Made by a program: the position numbers and the translations under genes
In this document: in pieces, positions 12,280 to 24,400 of the stretch
Layout of the letters: every line of letters starts with the position of its first letter
Numbering within the stretch: the stretch's first letter is position 1
Source of the DNA: Rhizophagus clarus
Lineage: Eukaryota > Glomeromycota > Glomeromycetes > Glomerales > Glomeraceae
Direction of reading: 5' to 3'
Assembly (NCBI GenBank): GCA_015698045.1
Contig: BLAL01000246.1
Span: 434,001 to 498,000, forward strand
Length of the DNA stretch: 64,000 bases
The notes under the pieces: model-generated
The model's input: the letters and a program-made list of their open reading frames with translations, nothing else
What the model was told of the DNA's origin: nothing
Database searches by the model: none

Positions 12280-13420
12280 CATCCTTATAGATTTCTTTTC
12301 AATGTCGAAAATTTTATTTAAACTATTTTACTTTATCATGAAAAAAATTAGTCTCCAATAATTATATGATAAAGTCGGGAGATTAGTTTGCTTATTTTTT
12401 CTAACTATTATATATATTTTGGGGTCCTCCCAAAATTAATCTAAAAAAAGTAGAAATAGTAATAAATATTTCCAAAAAATATACAGTAGCAATACACTTA
12501 GCATGAATTCAAAAAGTCAATCATCTAAGAGACCAAATTTCTAAAAATAAAGTAAAAAAATGTTAGTAATGTTTTTTAATCAATTTAAAGAAATAAGATA
12601 ATTCTCTCTCCTATTCGATTATTGTCCAGGAGACTGATTTCCTAAAAATCAAAGAAACAAAATGTAGTAACGTTTCTTTCACCAGTTAAAGAAATCAAAT
12701 CACTTCCGCTTACAACATCCAAGAGTCGAGTTCCTATAAAACGCAGAGATCAAACATTCAAGAGATCAAACATTCAAGCCCAAGAAGCTGATGTGAGAAG
12801 TCCTTTAAAAAGTCTATTCCAGTTCAAGAAAGGGCCTAAGTTGTATTAAAATACTTTCAAAAAAAATTCAAATCCTATCCAAGAAGCCAAGCGGAAACCC
12901 ACAAAAAAAGCTTAAGTCCATCAAGGAGCCGAATTGCCTATAAAAAAAGAAATCTAATTCAGTCCAAGTGCCGAAGTTGTGACCTACAGAAAGAATTCAG
13001 CAAAGAATTAAATTATTTAAAAAAAGGAAAAAAAAATGAATGTTCGTTAAAATAAAAAAACTAAAAAAAAACAAATTTTTACTTATCCCACCCAATACCT
13101 GAAAAACCCGTCTAAAAAAAGAGAACACGTTTAATAATGTCCGTTAAATATAAAAAAAGACAAAATTATTATTATTTTTTTTTTTTACTTGTTGATATCA
13201 CCGAAAAATCGCCTAAAAAAGGGAAAAAACAAATATTTAGTTTAAAAAAAAAGGAAACCCGAACAATTTGTAATGGTCAATTAATTGAAAAAAATTTTTT
13301 TTTTTTTCCTGTTGAAGAAGTTCTGTCCAAATAACTGATAAATTGGCCGTCTACAAAAAGAAAAAAAATCTCCTTTACAAGCATAAAAAAAACGGTTCAA
13401 ATTACTATATATTAACATCG
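12280..13420 (-). repeat. Intron-microexon tandem array 2 (minus strand, more degenerate)
   Basis: Read on the minus strand, units show T-rich acceptors followed by 25-45 nt and GTAAAAA or similar donors: CCCTTTTTTAG then GCGATTTTTCGGTGATATC then AAGTAAAAA (about 13230-13180), and TTTTAG then ACGGGTTTTTCAGGTATTGG then AAGTAAAAATT (about 13115-13075). AACGTTACTACATTTTGTTT, a branch-site-bearing hairpin, is near 12670. It faces array 1 tail to tail across 12120-12280. Coding content none. Confidence 0.55.
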
Positions 13421-13577
13421 TCACTAAACTTATAGCTTATTCCAATTTTTTCTTCTGCAATAAAATATGAAAATTTATTTATTCGTTGATTCTTAAAATT
13501 GCAATAAAATGCTTGCTATATTGCTATATTTATATTGATATAGTATTTACATTAAAGTATACAAAAATATTATTAAG

Positions 13578-13745
13578 TTTGCTTTTTTTATCTAAAAATC
13601 AAAATTAAATTCTTTTACGCTTGGCGGTTGAAATTTGCTTTTTTTATCTAAAAATCAAAATTAAATTCTTTTACGCTTGGCGGTTGAAATTTGCTTTTTT
13701 TATCTAAAAATCAAAATTAAATTCTTTTACGCTTGGCGGTTGAAA
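13578..13745. repeat. Perfect 56-bp tandem triplication of the 3' end of family B copy 1
   Basis: Three consecutive 56-bp units begin at 13578, 13634 and 13690 with no visible mismatch. The unit contains the last codons (PPSVKEFNFDF and TAG) of the gene that ends at 13704, so two extra copies of the stop region lie downstream of it. Identity of the copies implies a recent event. Confidence 0.92.
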
Positions 13746-16700
13746 TTCAACTCCACAGTCCCCACATGCCTGTTTCATACACATGACTCTTTCATTTGCC
13801 AAGGTTGCCTTAAATTGTTTATATCTAATTTCTGCTTCATTATACAAGATCACTTCATTGCTTAGAATTATTTCTAGCCAAATTTTGAAATTTTGACAAC
13901 CATTAATAGTACTAGTAAAAAAGCAAGGAGTGAGGTTGTCAATTGCATCTAAAATATTCCATTTAACTCCAATGGAATTTAATACCCTTTCGATTCGGAA
14001 TCCTCTCTGTAAATACAACGTTAAATCCTTTTCGTCTAATCGGCCATTGCTCTCCTTTAAAATCTTTTTTGTAACCTGTGATTTGATTGTCTGGCCTTGT
14101 TTACGAGGTTTTAAAGCGCAAAATAGTTCCAATGTCCTATATGAACGTACCATAGAAACAAGAAATCTAAGTTGGCATCTTCAAACGACTTCTTGGGAAA
14201 TTGTATCTTTCACCAGACTATTGATCGAATACCAGACACGCGATGATAAATTTTTTATAGCTTCTTTTACTTTGATGTTTCTTTCTTCTTTATTTACAGA
14301 TAAAAGAGACTCTAATGAATACGTTTGTTCTTCCAAAAATCCAAAATCATTACCAGTAGCATCTGCCTCATCAATAATTATTGTGTCAGAAGAGGTACTT
14401 TCCATTTTATTTAAGTCTATTGAAATAGCACCTTTGAAGGTAGAAAATTCATCCTTATGATTAATAGAACTTAAGTATTCTATGAGACGATTTCTATAAT
14501 CTTCAGAATGTTTAAAGATCAAATTATCTTGGGAAGGTGGATTGTCTGGAAGTCTGTCGCTGTACTGAAGAAGCTGATAAAGATTTTTAGCTACTAATTC
14601 AGCAGCAGTATTAAGTAATTTAACAGGTTTATTAAAGTATTCAACTTTAATTCCAAGATCTCCAACCTTTCGGTTATCTGAACCTATTCGACTAAAATTA
14701 TACGGAATTGAAACCTCATTTGCTTTCGTCTCAAGAGTACTAGTAGAGTCACTTGCTGATCGAACGTGTAATACACCGCCTGATTTCATAAGCTGTATCA
14801 AACCGGTATCAATGTTCATTGTAAATGTTTTCACATCGGTTCTTCGTAAAACGTTCCATAATGCAAATGAAAGGTTGAATACGTTTGTATTTAATTTATC
14901 AGTGACAGTTGCCACAAGTTCATCATTATCTAGTAGAATTTAACAAAACATGAACATTAATAGAATGAACTAACAGTGCAAACTCTTCATAATATTATAA
15001 TACTATACCTTTCTTAATCTTTTTAACCTTTTTAGCATCATCATTGTTATCTTCTCTTTTATCGCCTGTGTCTTTAAAAAAAAAATCAGTAAAAAAATAC
15101 CGATCATACTACACAATATATAATAAATTAAACATTATACTTGTTGAGAAAGACATTTGTGGAATAGAGAAAATTTATAGGGAGGAAGGTAATAAGGAAA
15201 GTGGTAATAAATTTAAAGAAAGTGAGGTAATAAGTTTAAGAAAGAAACAAATTTTCATTTTTTAATGTAAATATTTCCACGTAATTACATTATATTGACA
15301 TAATTAAAATGGCATGATGTGGCATTTTATGCCATACTCATTATAACGTCCAATAGTCGATCTACATTATACATACATTCCAATAGAGGTTAATTATGTA
15401 ATGCCATATCCGTAAAATCCGTAATTATCACCTATATTTATTATTTGTGACTCGCTAAAAAAAAAGAATTCTCAATGATAATATTAACTTATATATCATC
15501 GCATCATAATAAGTACACATCAATAATATACAAAAAATATTTACTATCACAGCAATTTGCATTTTTTAAAATACATTTTTTTTTTATTTTTTAAAATTTC
15601 AGTGAGCTAGCAAAATTCCTCCCACTACGAGATGGGATTTCTAAAACTTCCGTATTCTTATCCAGGGTTTTTATTTGGTCATAAAAAACCCTGGTATTTG
15701 TTTCATCCCTTCCTTCCCATGCAATATTAAAACATTCTTTTGAGAATTCTATCAGTTTGTTTATTGTTATTTCGGGTATCTCGGAGACATCAACTGCAGT
15801 AAAGTACTGGTTAAAAATTCTTTTAATAATGACATCACGTGAAATGAAATCGTTAATTTCAACTTCAGAAACCGTGGTTCCTCTTCTTTAAAAGAGAAAA
15901 AAAAGAGGAAAGAATGAAATTCATATTGACACTACTAATTATAAATACAATTATAAATACAATAAGATTATATTGGTTACCTTTCCGATTTACTTTGAAA
16001 TTCTCGCACTAATTCTTCGATCGACACCCTAAGTTGGTATCTATAATCGGAAAAAGATCTTCTACATCGATCTACGATTGATCTTGCCATGCTACTGTAG
16101 GCTTCCAATTCGGGAAAAACTTTTCTTACAAGTTTGTCAAAAAGATGGCATGACGGGAAGCGCGATCTTAAAAAAAGACATTTAATTTCCTCGTCAATCA
16201 GACGGTACTTTTCCTAAATAATAATAAAAAAGTTTTGATATCCATGAAAATTATCAAGTCACAACAATGTAATCAATACAAGGAATACGATAAATGCTTA
16301 CGTGGTTTACGTGTTCAGATGATGCGGATGATGCGGATGATGCGTGCACTGCCAGTGCTAATTGTGATGTATCTTTCATATTTAGCATTTGGGTGGCTAA
16401 TTGTAGGATAGCTGGATTTTCGACTAACCAATTGCAGATTTGCAATTGGTTTGTTATCGATTCGAACTGAGGGGGAACTGGACGTCATATTCGTATATTA
16501 ATAACTAACAAATGAAGATATTTATGTATGAAAAAAATATTTTATTAACAAGATTTACCAGAATAGTTATCATCATCATCGTCGTCTTTTCCTCTTTCGT
16601 TTCTTCTTCTTTTAACTCTTTCTCTATTCTCTATTTCATCTTGACGGCCACAGAGGGGATTCTGCTGAAGGTCTCTCTCTTGTTCTTGACGGCCACGGAG

Positions 16701-17467
16701 AGGATTCTGCTGAAGGTCTCTCTCTTGTTCTTGGCGACCACAGAGGGGATTCTGCTGAAGGTCTCTCTCTTGTTCTTGACGGCCACGGAGAGGATTCTGC
16801 TGAAGGTCTCTCTCTTGTTCTTGGCGACCACGGAGGGAATTCTGCTGAAGGTCTCTCTCTTGTTCTTGACGGCCACGGAGAGGATTCTGCTGAAGGTCTC
16901 TCTCTTGTTCTTGGCGACCATGGAGGGAATTCTGCTGAAGGTCTCTCTCTTATTCTTGACGGCCACGGAGGGGATTCTGCTGAAGGTCTCTCTCTTGTTC
17001 TTGATGACCACAGAGGGGATTCTGCTGAAGGTCTTTCTTTTGTTCTTGGCGACCACGAAGGGGATTCTGCTGAAGGTCTCTCTCTTGACGACCACGGAGG
17101 AGATTCTATTGATCTTTGGAAAAGTCTTATTATTGTTTATTTAAGTAAAAATTAATATCTTCAATCAATTATAAATAAGAAAAATGCAAAATTCATTAAA
17201 TTCATAAAATAAGATTTCTATGGCTGACTTCTGAGAAAACTCTCATCGTTTTCATCGCTAATATCATCATCATTGTTAATTTCATTATCTTTTCTTGTTA
17301 TAGTTTTTTGAGCATGATTAATTCTCCGACTTTGAGCAGTTTCTGCGCAACTTTGCGTGGATTTTGATTTTGTATTCGATTCTATTATATAGATAGCATT
17401 AAAGCAATTCAAAAAAAAAAAAAAAAAAGGAATCAAAAAGTATTCAAATATTACTTGGTCGGCCCAT
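13704..17467 (-). pseudogene. Family B copy 1: multi-exon gene of unknown function, with in-frame stops
   Basis: Exons read from the minus strand: 17467-17455 (MGRP), 17381-about 17218 (KSNTKSKSTQ..., basic then acidic), a repeat exon from about 17120 to 16559 (15-residue units), 16477-16302 (VPPQFESITNQLQICNWL...), 16213-15981 (EKYRLIDEEIKCLFLRSRF...), 15885-15591 (RGTTVSEVEINDF...EIPSRSG), about 15071-15009 (DTGDKREDNNDDAKKVKK) and 14929-13704 (about 400 aa, ending CGDCGVEFQPPSVK). Phases agree across 16559/16477, 16302/16213, 15981/15885 and 15009/14929. Breaks: TAG near 17111 (LQQ expected), TAA near 16943 (EQER expected), TGA at 14183-14181, and TAA at 15593 where the other copy has an intron donor. 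The last exon has no domain I recognise; the product would be mostly soluble. Exons at 16213-15591 align with the copy at 56711-61819, including intron phase 2 between them. Confidence 0.7.
16643..17092 (-). repeat. 45-bp coding repeat, ten units, 15 residues each
   Basis: Units start every 45 bp from 16643 to 17048, with a shortened unit beyond. All six frames are nearly open, but the minus frame reading DLQQNPLRGRQEQER is the one that continues without interruption into the downstream exon (RVKRRRNERGKDDDDDDNYS) and then splices in phase to 16477, so it is the native frame. The units alternate two forms (CTCTGTGG / CTCCGTGG types), suggesting a 90-bp higher-order step. Composition is Gln/Arg/Glu-rich; likely disordered or helical. 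Confidence 0.85.
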
Positions 17468-17469
17468 AT

Positions 17470-18938
17470 TTAAAGGAGTAGAGTTTTGATGAGTTACGAT
17501 TTATACAACAATCAGATCAGAAAAATCCTAGATTGTATTTATATCTGACCTAGCATTAAACCGCGATCACCAGTATAAGAACCTGTTTATTTGTAATCAT
17601 GCCTTGTCAGACCATTCTCTGAATGCCACTTTTCTGAATATAATTCTCCCGAAAAAAAAAATTAAGGGGCATTTGTAGACCGAAATGCAAGCGATAACTT
17701 ATATAACCCAAATCAACTGTGGACTGTGGTAACTTACATAACCCGGCTTATATGAGATAAAAAAAATTTTAAGGGGTATTATGATTTAGAAACTTACAGA
17801 CAATATGGAAGATTTTCTTTATAATCAATCATTGTATTTAAAAAGTAATTATTAATATGTAGTATTTTATTTATTTTTAAATTTTATTTCGCTTAATTAT
17901 TATAGATTAGCAAAGATATTAAAAAAAAATTATTTTGTATAGTGTATTCGACTTTTTAGTATATTGCATGCCATATATTTATCTCATCGCATTTGTTATT
18001 ATTATACAAATCTATACAATCCTCCTAAAAATACCAGATTTCATAAATTAATGATCCTTTCGACCTTACGATCTGAAATCCAGCTCTATTATTTACGAAT
18101 TAAAATTACTTTAATTATTATCAATTATCAAATACGCAAATTCGTTTTAGCGTTCATATAATATTTATTATATAAAATTTAAAAAAAATAGGAAAATATA
18201 TATATATAATTATATATATATACACATAGTCGAATGTTCGTAATTGCATACTTCAATCTTCAATCCCACAATTCACAGTTTTTTTATAAAATGTTGATTT
18301 TTTTATTACAGTTACAAACGGTTACCATTCTAGAAATAGGCGTTGCGCAACTGGTAGATCATTTTACCATTTCATCTCACGATGGACGTTGTGTAACTGG
18401 TAACCATTTTTTTTGGGTTGCTATTAGTACCGATGTCCTTGTCGTGCAATCTGGGTACTAGTTATGCTAGTAGCAAACGGGTACTAAAGAATGAGCAATT
18501 AAAAATTTTTTTTATTGTTGTAATGAAAATAAAATATTATGCATGAATTTTTTTTATCGTTAATAAAAAAACTTTTTTCACACGGGTTTTCACACGGTTT
18601 GGTTATGCATGAATTTTTTTTTTTACATGAATTTTTTTTACACGAAATTTTTTTTACGTAAACAAGTAATGCTTGATCGTTCGATTAAATATGATCTATT
18701 ATATCTTTTTTTTGTATATAAAGATAAAAAAATGATTATTTTTTTTAATACTCCAACATAGTGGAAGAAATTTTTTTTTAGGTACGAATTTATAAAATTT
18801 TTTTCTTTTCTTTTATAATTATTAACTTTAATACAGTAATAATTTAATTTATTTTCTTATTGATAAGTTATGTAGAAAAACCAAAGCAGCAGTTTAAATT
18901 TTTTTTATTAATTCAACGCGCAGTCAATTAATTAAAGC
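17470..18938. other. No gene seen; AT-rich intergenic DNA
   Basis: Contains an A/T dinucleotide tract near 18197-18225 and two related phrases, GCGTTGCGCAACTGGTA (18340) and GACGTTGTGTAACTGGTA (18386), about 45 bp apart. Several T runs of 7-9 nt. Open stretches at 17964-18161 and 18234-18461 have neither recognisable composition nor splice context and were not called. Confidence 0.5.
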
Positions 18939-19166
18939 ATGTCGCCACCACCATCAAGAAAAAGGATGAGAAAGACCTATTTCCAGCGTCATTCTTATCG
19001 TCAAAAAGACAAAGAAGAAAGGAAATGGAAAGATAAATCATATGAATTAAAAAAGAAATACAATAATCTTTTAGAAAATTCTGCATATTTTATTGTTTGG
19101 GGATTTTTTATTATTTTAATTTTTAATTTTATCTTTATAGCTATTTTAATTAATAAATACTTCTAG
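18939..19166 (+). CDS. Small basic protein with one predicted membrane segment (75 aa)
   Basis: ATG at 18939 follows a stop-rich leader. Residues 1-45 are strongly basic and charged (PPSRKRMRKTYFQRHSYRQK), with a short heptad-like stretch (YELKKKYNNLLE); residues 50-72 form one hydrophobic helix (YFIVWGFFIILIFNFIFIAI), and the C-terminus is short. By the positive-inside pattern it would be a tail-anchored protein with a cytosolic N-terminus. The hydrophobic part is also A/T-rich low-complexity DNA, so read-through into a retained intron is an alternative; no similarity is known to me. Confidence 0.35.
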   Translation: MSPPPSRKRMRKTYFQRHSYRQKDKEERKWKDKSYELKKKYNNLLENSAYFIVWGFFIILIFNFIFIAILINKYF

Positions 19167-20466
19167 TTTCATTTAACACTGTGATTTTGATCACTTTGAT
19201 GACTTTTAACTAAAATATGTACGAAAATTATATGTTTTAAATTTAGTAATTGTTGATAGCAGCCAAAATTATGTTTGAAAATTTTATTAAAAAAAAAAAA
19301 ATTCATTATCATTGGCGCATATACAAAAAAGCTTCAAAATGTAAATTTTTATCGTCTTTCAGATTTCTTTTTTATGTAATATACTAATTATGGTTTTAAC
19401 AATAGATTCTTGAATACTTTTTTTGCTTTAAGATAATAAATTTACAATAAATATTTGATTCTTAAATTATTGGTAAATTAATTTAAAGAATGTTTTCCGT
19501 GTCTAATCAGAATATTTAAGAAATCCGTTAATATCACAATTCAAAAATTCAGTATATTTTTCATATAATAATATATTATTATAAAATTGTAATTAAATGT
19601 ACCGTCTAGTAAAGATATTATTACTACATAAGTAACTTCGAGCTCATAGATCCATTCCTTGATATTTTGGCGGATGACATCCGGTTTTTGGTCTGGATCG
19701 AAGCGCAATAATTATATTCAATAATTATATTATTTATAAAAAAGGAAATATTATTTAGAAATCGGATGTAAGTATTATTATGAAATCTGACACAATTACT
19801 ATCTATAGTAATTATCGTCATTCAACTAATTAGTGATTATCATCATTCAACTGATCGAATTGTACATTGATTATAATTTTAAAAAAATTGAATTTATTAT
19901 TTGCTAATAACGAGAGATATTATTAATTTAAATTCTAGATATGATATAAATAAATTGGTTATTCTATGTACCCTAGTATAGTGATAATATCCTCATCCAA
20001 CAGATACTGTGAGTTATATCATTAAAACTTTTCAAGTGTTTCTTAATCTTTTCCTGCTAAAGAAGTAAATGAACATCGTATAGATCTTCTTCACTCCGAT
20101 AAGAATCTTTTATAAAAATTAGATTTGGTAATCACCATTGTGAGAATGGAAAATTTCTGAACTGATTATTCAATAAACTTCTAACTATAGCTTAGGGTTA
20201 GGGGGTTCTTTTTTGGCTTACTAAATCTTTTATGCAGGTCAGATGAAAAAAATTTTTTTGCGCGGTGGGAAAAAAATATATTTTTTTCCAGATGGTTCGG
20301 CCATTTAAAACTAAACTTGCTAAAACTAAACTAAATTTGGTTTTTCTTGCTATACTATGTTACTTAAAACTAAAACTAAATTTGGTTTTTCTTACTATAC
20401 TATGTTAAAAAAGTACTGGTTCTCACGCTTAGCGATGAATACTCGTGTCAAAATTCTTTAATTGCT

Positions 20467-20600
20467 TTAATACAATCTCGTGAATAAAAAAAAATCTCGT
20501 AAATAATAAAAATCTCCTGAATGAAAAAAAAAACTCCTGAATAAAAAAAAAAATCTCCTGAATGAAAAAAAAAATCTCCTAAATAAAAAAAAATCAATCT
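20467..20600. repeat. Short tandem repeat, unit about 22 bp (TCTCCTGAATGAAAAAAAAA)
   Basis: Six or so units of TCTC(G/C)TGAATAAAAAAAA with variable A-run lengths. Minus-strand translation gives a Phe/Arg-rich string that is an artefact of the repeat. Confidence 0.75.
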
Positions 20601-20777
20601 CGGACCCAGAATCTTTTATAACCTTTACGTTTTTATTCTTTTCCAAAACTTCAAAATTTTTTTTCCTGAAATTCAACCTTTTGGTAAGTTGCGCTCCTTG
20701 TTTACTGGTACTGGTAACAAAGTTTTAATGATACAACTTACAAGATTGTTAGATAGTATGAGGGGTTCAAGGAAAAC

Positions 20778-20793
20778 GATCACCTAGGTGATC
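20778..20793. other. 16-bp perfect palindrome GATCACCTAGGTGATC
   Basis: Fully self-complementary and relatively GC-rich for this neighbourhood, standing alone between low-complexity tracts. It could be a dimeric-protein binding site or an insertion footprint; nothing else in the surroundings supports either. Confidence 0.5.
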
Positions 20794-21085
20794 ATGGAAT
20801 GCGAACTAATTGGCTCCTATCTAACTTGTACGTTCAAATTTGTTTCTAATAGTTTTCGTTTCTACTTAACGGACTGACTGACAATACTTAAAATAAGGTA
20901 ATAATGATAAATTTGTATTTAAAAAACGGTCATAAGGGTCATAAGATAATATCCTCTTCTATTATTTTACTAGCCTAAGGATTTCTCACTTAGAAATTTA
21001 TTTCTAATAGTAACTGGTTCTTCAAATTGATGGTAAGTTTCAAAAATAACTTATACAGTAATTATAAAATTAACGTAACAAGTTT

Positions 21086-21090
<5 letters not shown>

Positions 21091-21118
<28 letters not shown>
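21091..21118. repeat. Poly-T run of 28 nt
   Basis: Uninterrupted T run (A run on the minus strand), about 380 bp upstream of the gene starting at 21500. Could be the A-tail remnant of a retroposed sequence on the minus strand, but no body or target duplication is recognisable. Confidence 0.6.
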
Positions 21119-21499
21119 GATAATAAAATATTAAACAATAAAAAGTAATAAAATACATAAAAATATCAATAAAAAATTAATATTAAATAAAACAAAAATA
21201 AACATCTACGAGACTACGACTTCGATGATAATCACTAATTGATCTGTGTATCGACGATATATGATTGTGTTACATTACTTCAAATGCATATTTAAGTGAT
21301 ATTTCTATTAATCTGTTGTGTTCGAACTTCATATATGTTTGTGTATTTTGATTATCCTTATTGGGAAAAATGCATATTAAGATGAAACCGAATGTTCGTG
21401 TATTATCCATTTGGCGCATACATATATTTCAGTCAGTATATCTGCAGCAAAATAATAAAATTCATTCATAAAAATTGAGAATTTAATTTTGATTAACAA

Positions 21500-24400
21500 A
21501 TGTTGCGAAATAGAGCACGAAGGGATACTGTTACATTACCTTTTCGTATTCGAAATAATTTTAAAAGGCAACCACCACAAGGTATAATAATAGCACCACC
21601 AAATGATGATAATGGTAGTGACGGTGAAATAAATTTCGATGATGGTAATGAACAATGAAATAATTGTCATGATGTTGATATGCAATTAGAAAATGAAGAA
21701 TATGATGGTTATGAGGATGCAGGAAATGATAATGTTTATGCAACATCGTCAGAAAATGATGATAATTATACAGCATCTTCAGAAAATGAAGAATATGATG
21801 ATTATAATAGTGATACAGGAACAACATCTCTAGAAAGTGAAGAGTCAGAAAGTGATACAACATCATCTTCAGATAGCGGACAAAATAATCGTGCTAATCC
21901 CTCATCGGAAGAAAAAATATTCATTGATAGAGCACTAGATGAAAGCAATTTACCAAATTTTAATGGTAATTTTGCACCATACTTCCAAGATTTTACTACT
22001 GCTGCTTTATTTTGTTGGATTCATAAACATGATATCTCAATAAAAGCATACGAAGATCTTGTTGATATTATTATGAGTCAAGAATTCGATAGGAACCATA
22101 TCGTGAGAAACATCTGAAGATTTCGAACATGGAGGCAACATCTTCCTCTTCTCCCAATATCTGCAAAATCCGTCCCAATTTCATCAAAAAAAACACCATC
22201 AACTTCTAAAAACTCAAAGATATCATATCAACTTTCAATAAATGATATCATTTGGTATGTCCTTAATAATCCATCATTAGTCAATAACATGTATTTTGGT
22301 CCTGGTATTGATTCAGAAACAAAATCTGAATACTGGCATGAAACTTTGTGGGCAGAATCGCCTCTTTTCGGCCAAGAACAATTAACAATATCACAAGGTA
22401 AAGATCATATTTGTTGTTTATTCTTCTTTGTGATTTTGTAATATAATATAATTTTATTGTTTTTTTTTAATAAATATCTAATAGAGACATATAAATGTGG
22501 GAATTTTGTTTATTATTATGATAATGACAATAATGAACAACTGCAACTTGGCAGATTAAGGGCAATATTAATAAATGAAGTTGATAAACAATATCGGTTA
22601 AGAATCCAAAAAGTTCTTTATTATAATGATTTACCTGGAACTTTTAAAGGGGCACTAAGACAAAATCGTTCTCTTACTGGCGAAGTTTGGTTACAAGACC
22701 TATCAGTTCAAACAACAGGAATATCACAAATTTCTAAAAAAGCTAATGTGATGATGATATTTCAGTATAATCAAATTCCCGAAGAAACATTATTATATAT
22801 CACTGAAATAATTTATAAACACGATCGTCAATGGCGCATTCGTAGTGTAGATTTTTCATATAAACACCCTGCTGACTATATCATAACAAGGCCACCACCA
22901 TCTCCTTCCATAAAAGTCTACAAGCTATTTTTGGATCTTTATTACGATGATTTCGGCACATACCGAAATGTTTATCATTCATTAGGAGGGGTTTATATAC
23001 AATTTGGAAACATGCCGAGTCATCAAAGGAAGTTGCTCAAAAATCACTTTGTTCTTGGATTCGTCCCATTCGGTGGTGATTTTAATGAGTTTGTAAAACC
23101 ATTTATTTCCGAAATGAAGGAACTTGAAAAGGGAAAAGTAATGAATATACAAGGACAATAATTGCAAGTATAGGAGTTGTAATAGCTGACTTACCCCAAG
23201 GCAATGACTTGGCTGGTGTACTGCGACAAAATGCTAATAAAGGGTGTAGGAGTTGCACTATAAGTAAAGATTCATTCACTGATTTTACTCAAGATATGGC
23301 TTTAACTTCTCGATATCATCATTTGACGGATTCTGAATTTTCTTTAATATCTGCTGAAATGGTTATTGCTCAAAAAAAACGACTTAGTAGGGAATATGGA
23401 TTGAAATTACGGCCTAGTATTTTAGATGAACTTAAAAGAGAAAGACATCTACAAACACCACAAGATATTTATCATGTTACTGCGGGAAAGATCGGGCATC
23501 TACTCAAATTAACTTGTGAATTATTTTTACAAGAAGGAGAAAATGATTTCATCAAAACCTGGAAAGACTTTGAGAAACTAATGACATGGTCACGTATACC
23601 AAATCCCATTAGTCACCGGGAAAGTTTTATGATGTCTGATTACCTCCGGGTTGCTATGATAATGCCTTTTATACTAAATCAGTTTTTAAAAATAACTAGT
23701 TTGAAGAATAATGAAGCGAAAAATATTCAACAGCGAACTGGCGCATCACGTATTAATTTAGTAAAAAATGCTGTAATTACTTGTTGGGTTCATGTAGCAA
23801 AAACAATGAGTATGGTCTTTAAAAGCAAATTTACAAATAATTCTTATGAAGAATTACAACAAAATCTTAAAGAAGAAATGAATATTCTCCCAAAGGTATA
23901 AATAATAGATGATTACTTAGTACAAATTTGAATAAATTATTTACTGTACTAATAATAATAAATGATCTTTAGGTTTTCTCTGAATTTGTCAATTTGCCAA
24001 ATTTGCATGTTAGTATCCATTTACTAATGCATGCAAAAACTTATGGTACTCTTATAAATACTCAATGCGGTATTAAAGAGATGGTGCATCAGATTTTTAA
24101 AGCAATGGTATCACAGACAAATCGAAAGAATATTGAATTAGATTTATTAAAACGATATACCACACTTTTCGCAATTCGTCATCTAGTAGATGGTGGTATA
24201 GATCAAAGGTTATCACGACGTTGTGATGGTTTTACTTCTATGACTTCAAATTTTAAGCATATATTAACCAATTGGTATATTACTGAAAACAAAGGAACAT
24301 CAAACGAACATGATGAACAAGATGATGGTTTGTATTGTAATTTATTATTTACTAAGCGATGATACTATTTTTTTTTTTCTAAAAACGTTATTTATTTGAT

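Larger units (their letters stand above)
19167..21499. other. No gene seen; low-complexity intergenic DNA
   Basis: Includes a short direct repeat (ACTAAATTTGGTTTTTCTT near 20330 and 20375), the T-rich/A-rich array at 20467-20600 and a poly-T run; these are listed separately. Open stretches such as 20467-20676 (minus) only translate the A-rich array. Confidence 0.5.

Noticed and set aside
13930..14460. Plus-strand 176-residue frame
   Set aside because: Antisense to the long last exon of family B copy 1, which has splice support and ordinary protein composition.
16631..17095. Minus-strand frame of KNKRETFSRIPSVAV repeats
   Set aside because: Shifted frame of the same repeat; it ends at once beyond the repeat, while the Gln/Arg frame continues into a charged exon with a correct splice.
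16512..17144. Plus-strand 210-residue frame of repeated hydrophobic LTATERILLKVSLLF units
   Set aside because: The 45-bp repeat is open in several frames. Only the minus frame DLQQNPLRGRQEQER joins neighbouring exons in phase.
21091..21118. Retroposon A-tail
   Set aside because: No body, promoter or target duplication next to the T run.
21561..21866. Minus-strand His/Leu/Tyr-rich frame
   Set aside because: Antisense of the Asp/Glu/Ser-rich exon of the tnp2/Plavaka-like gene.
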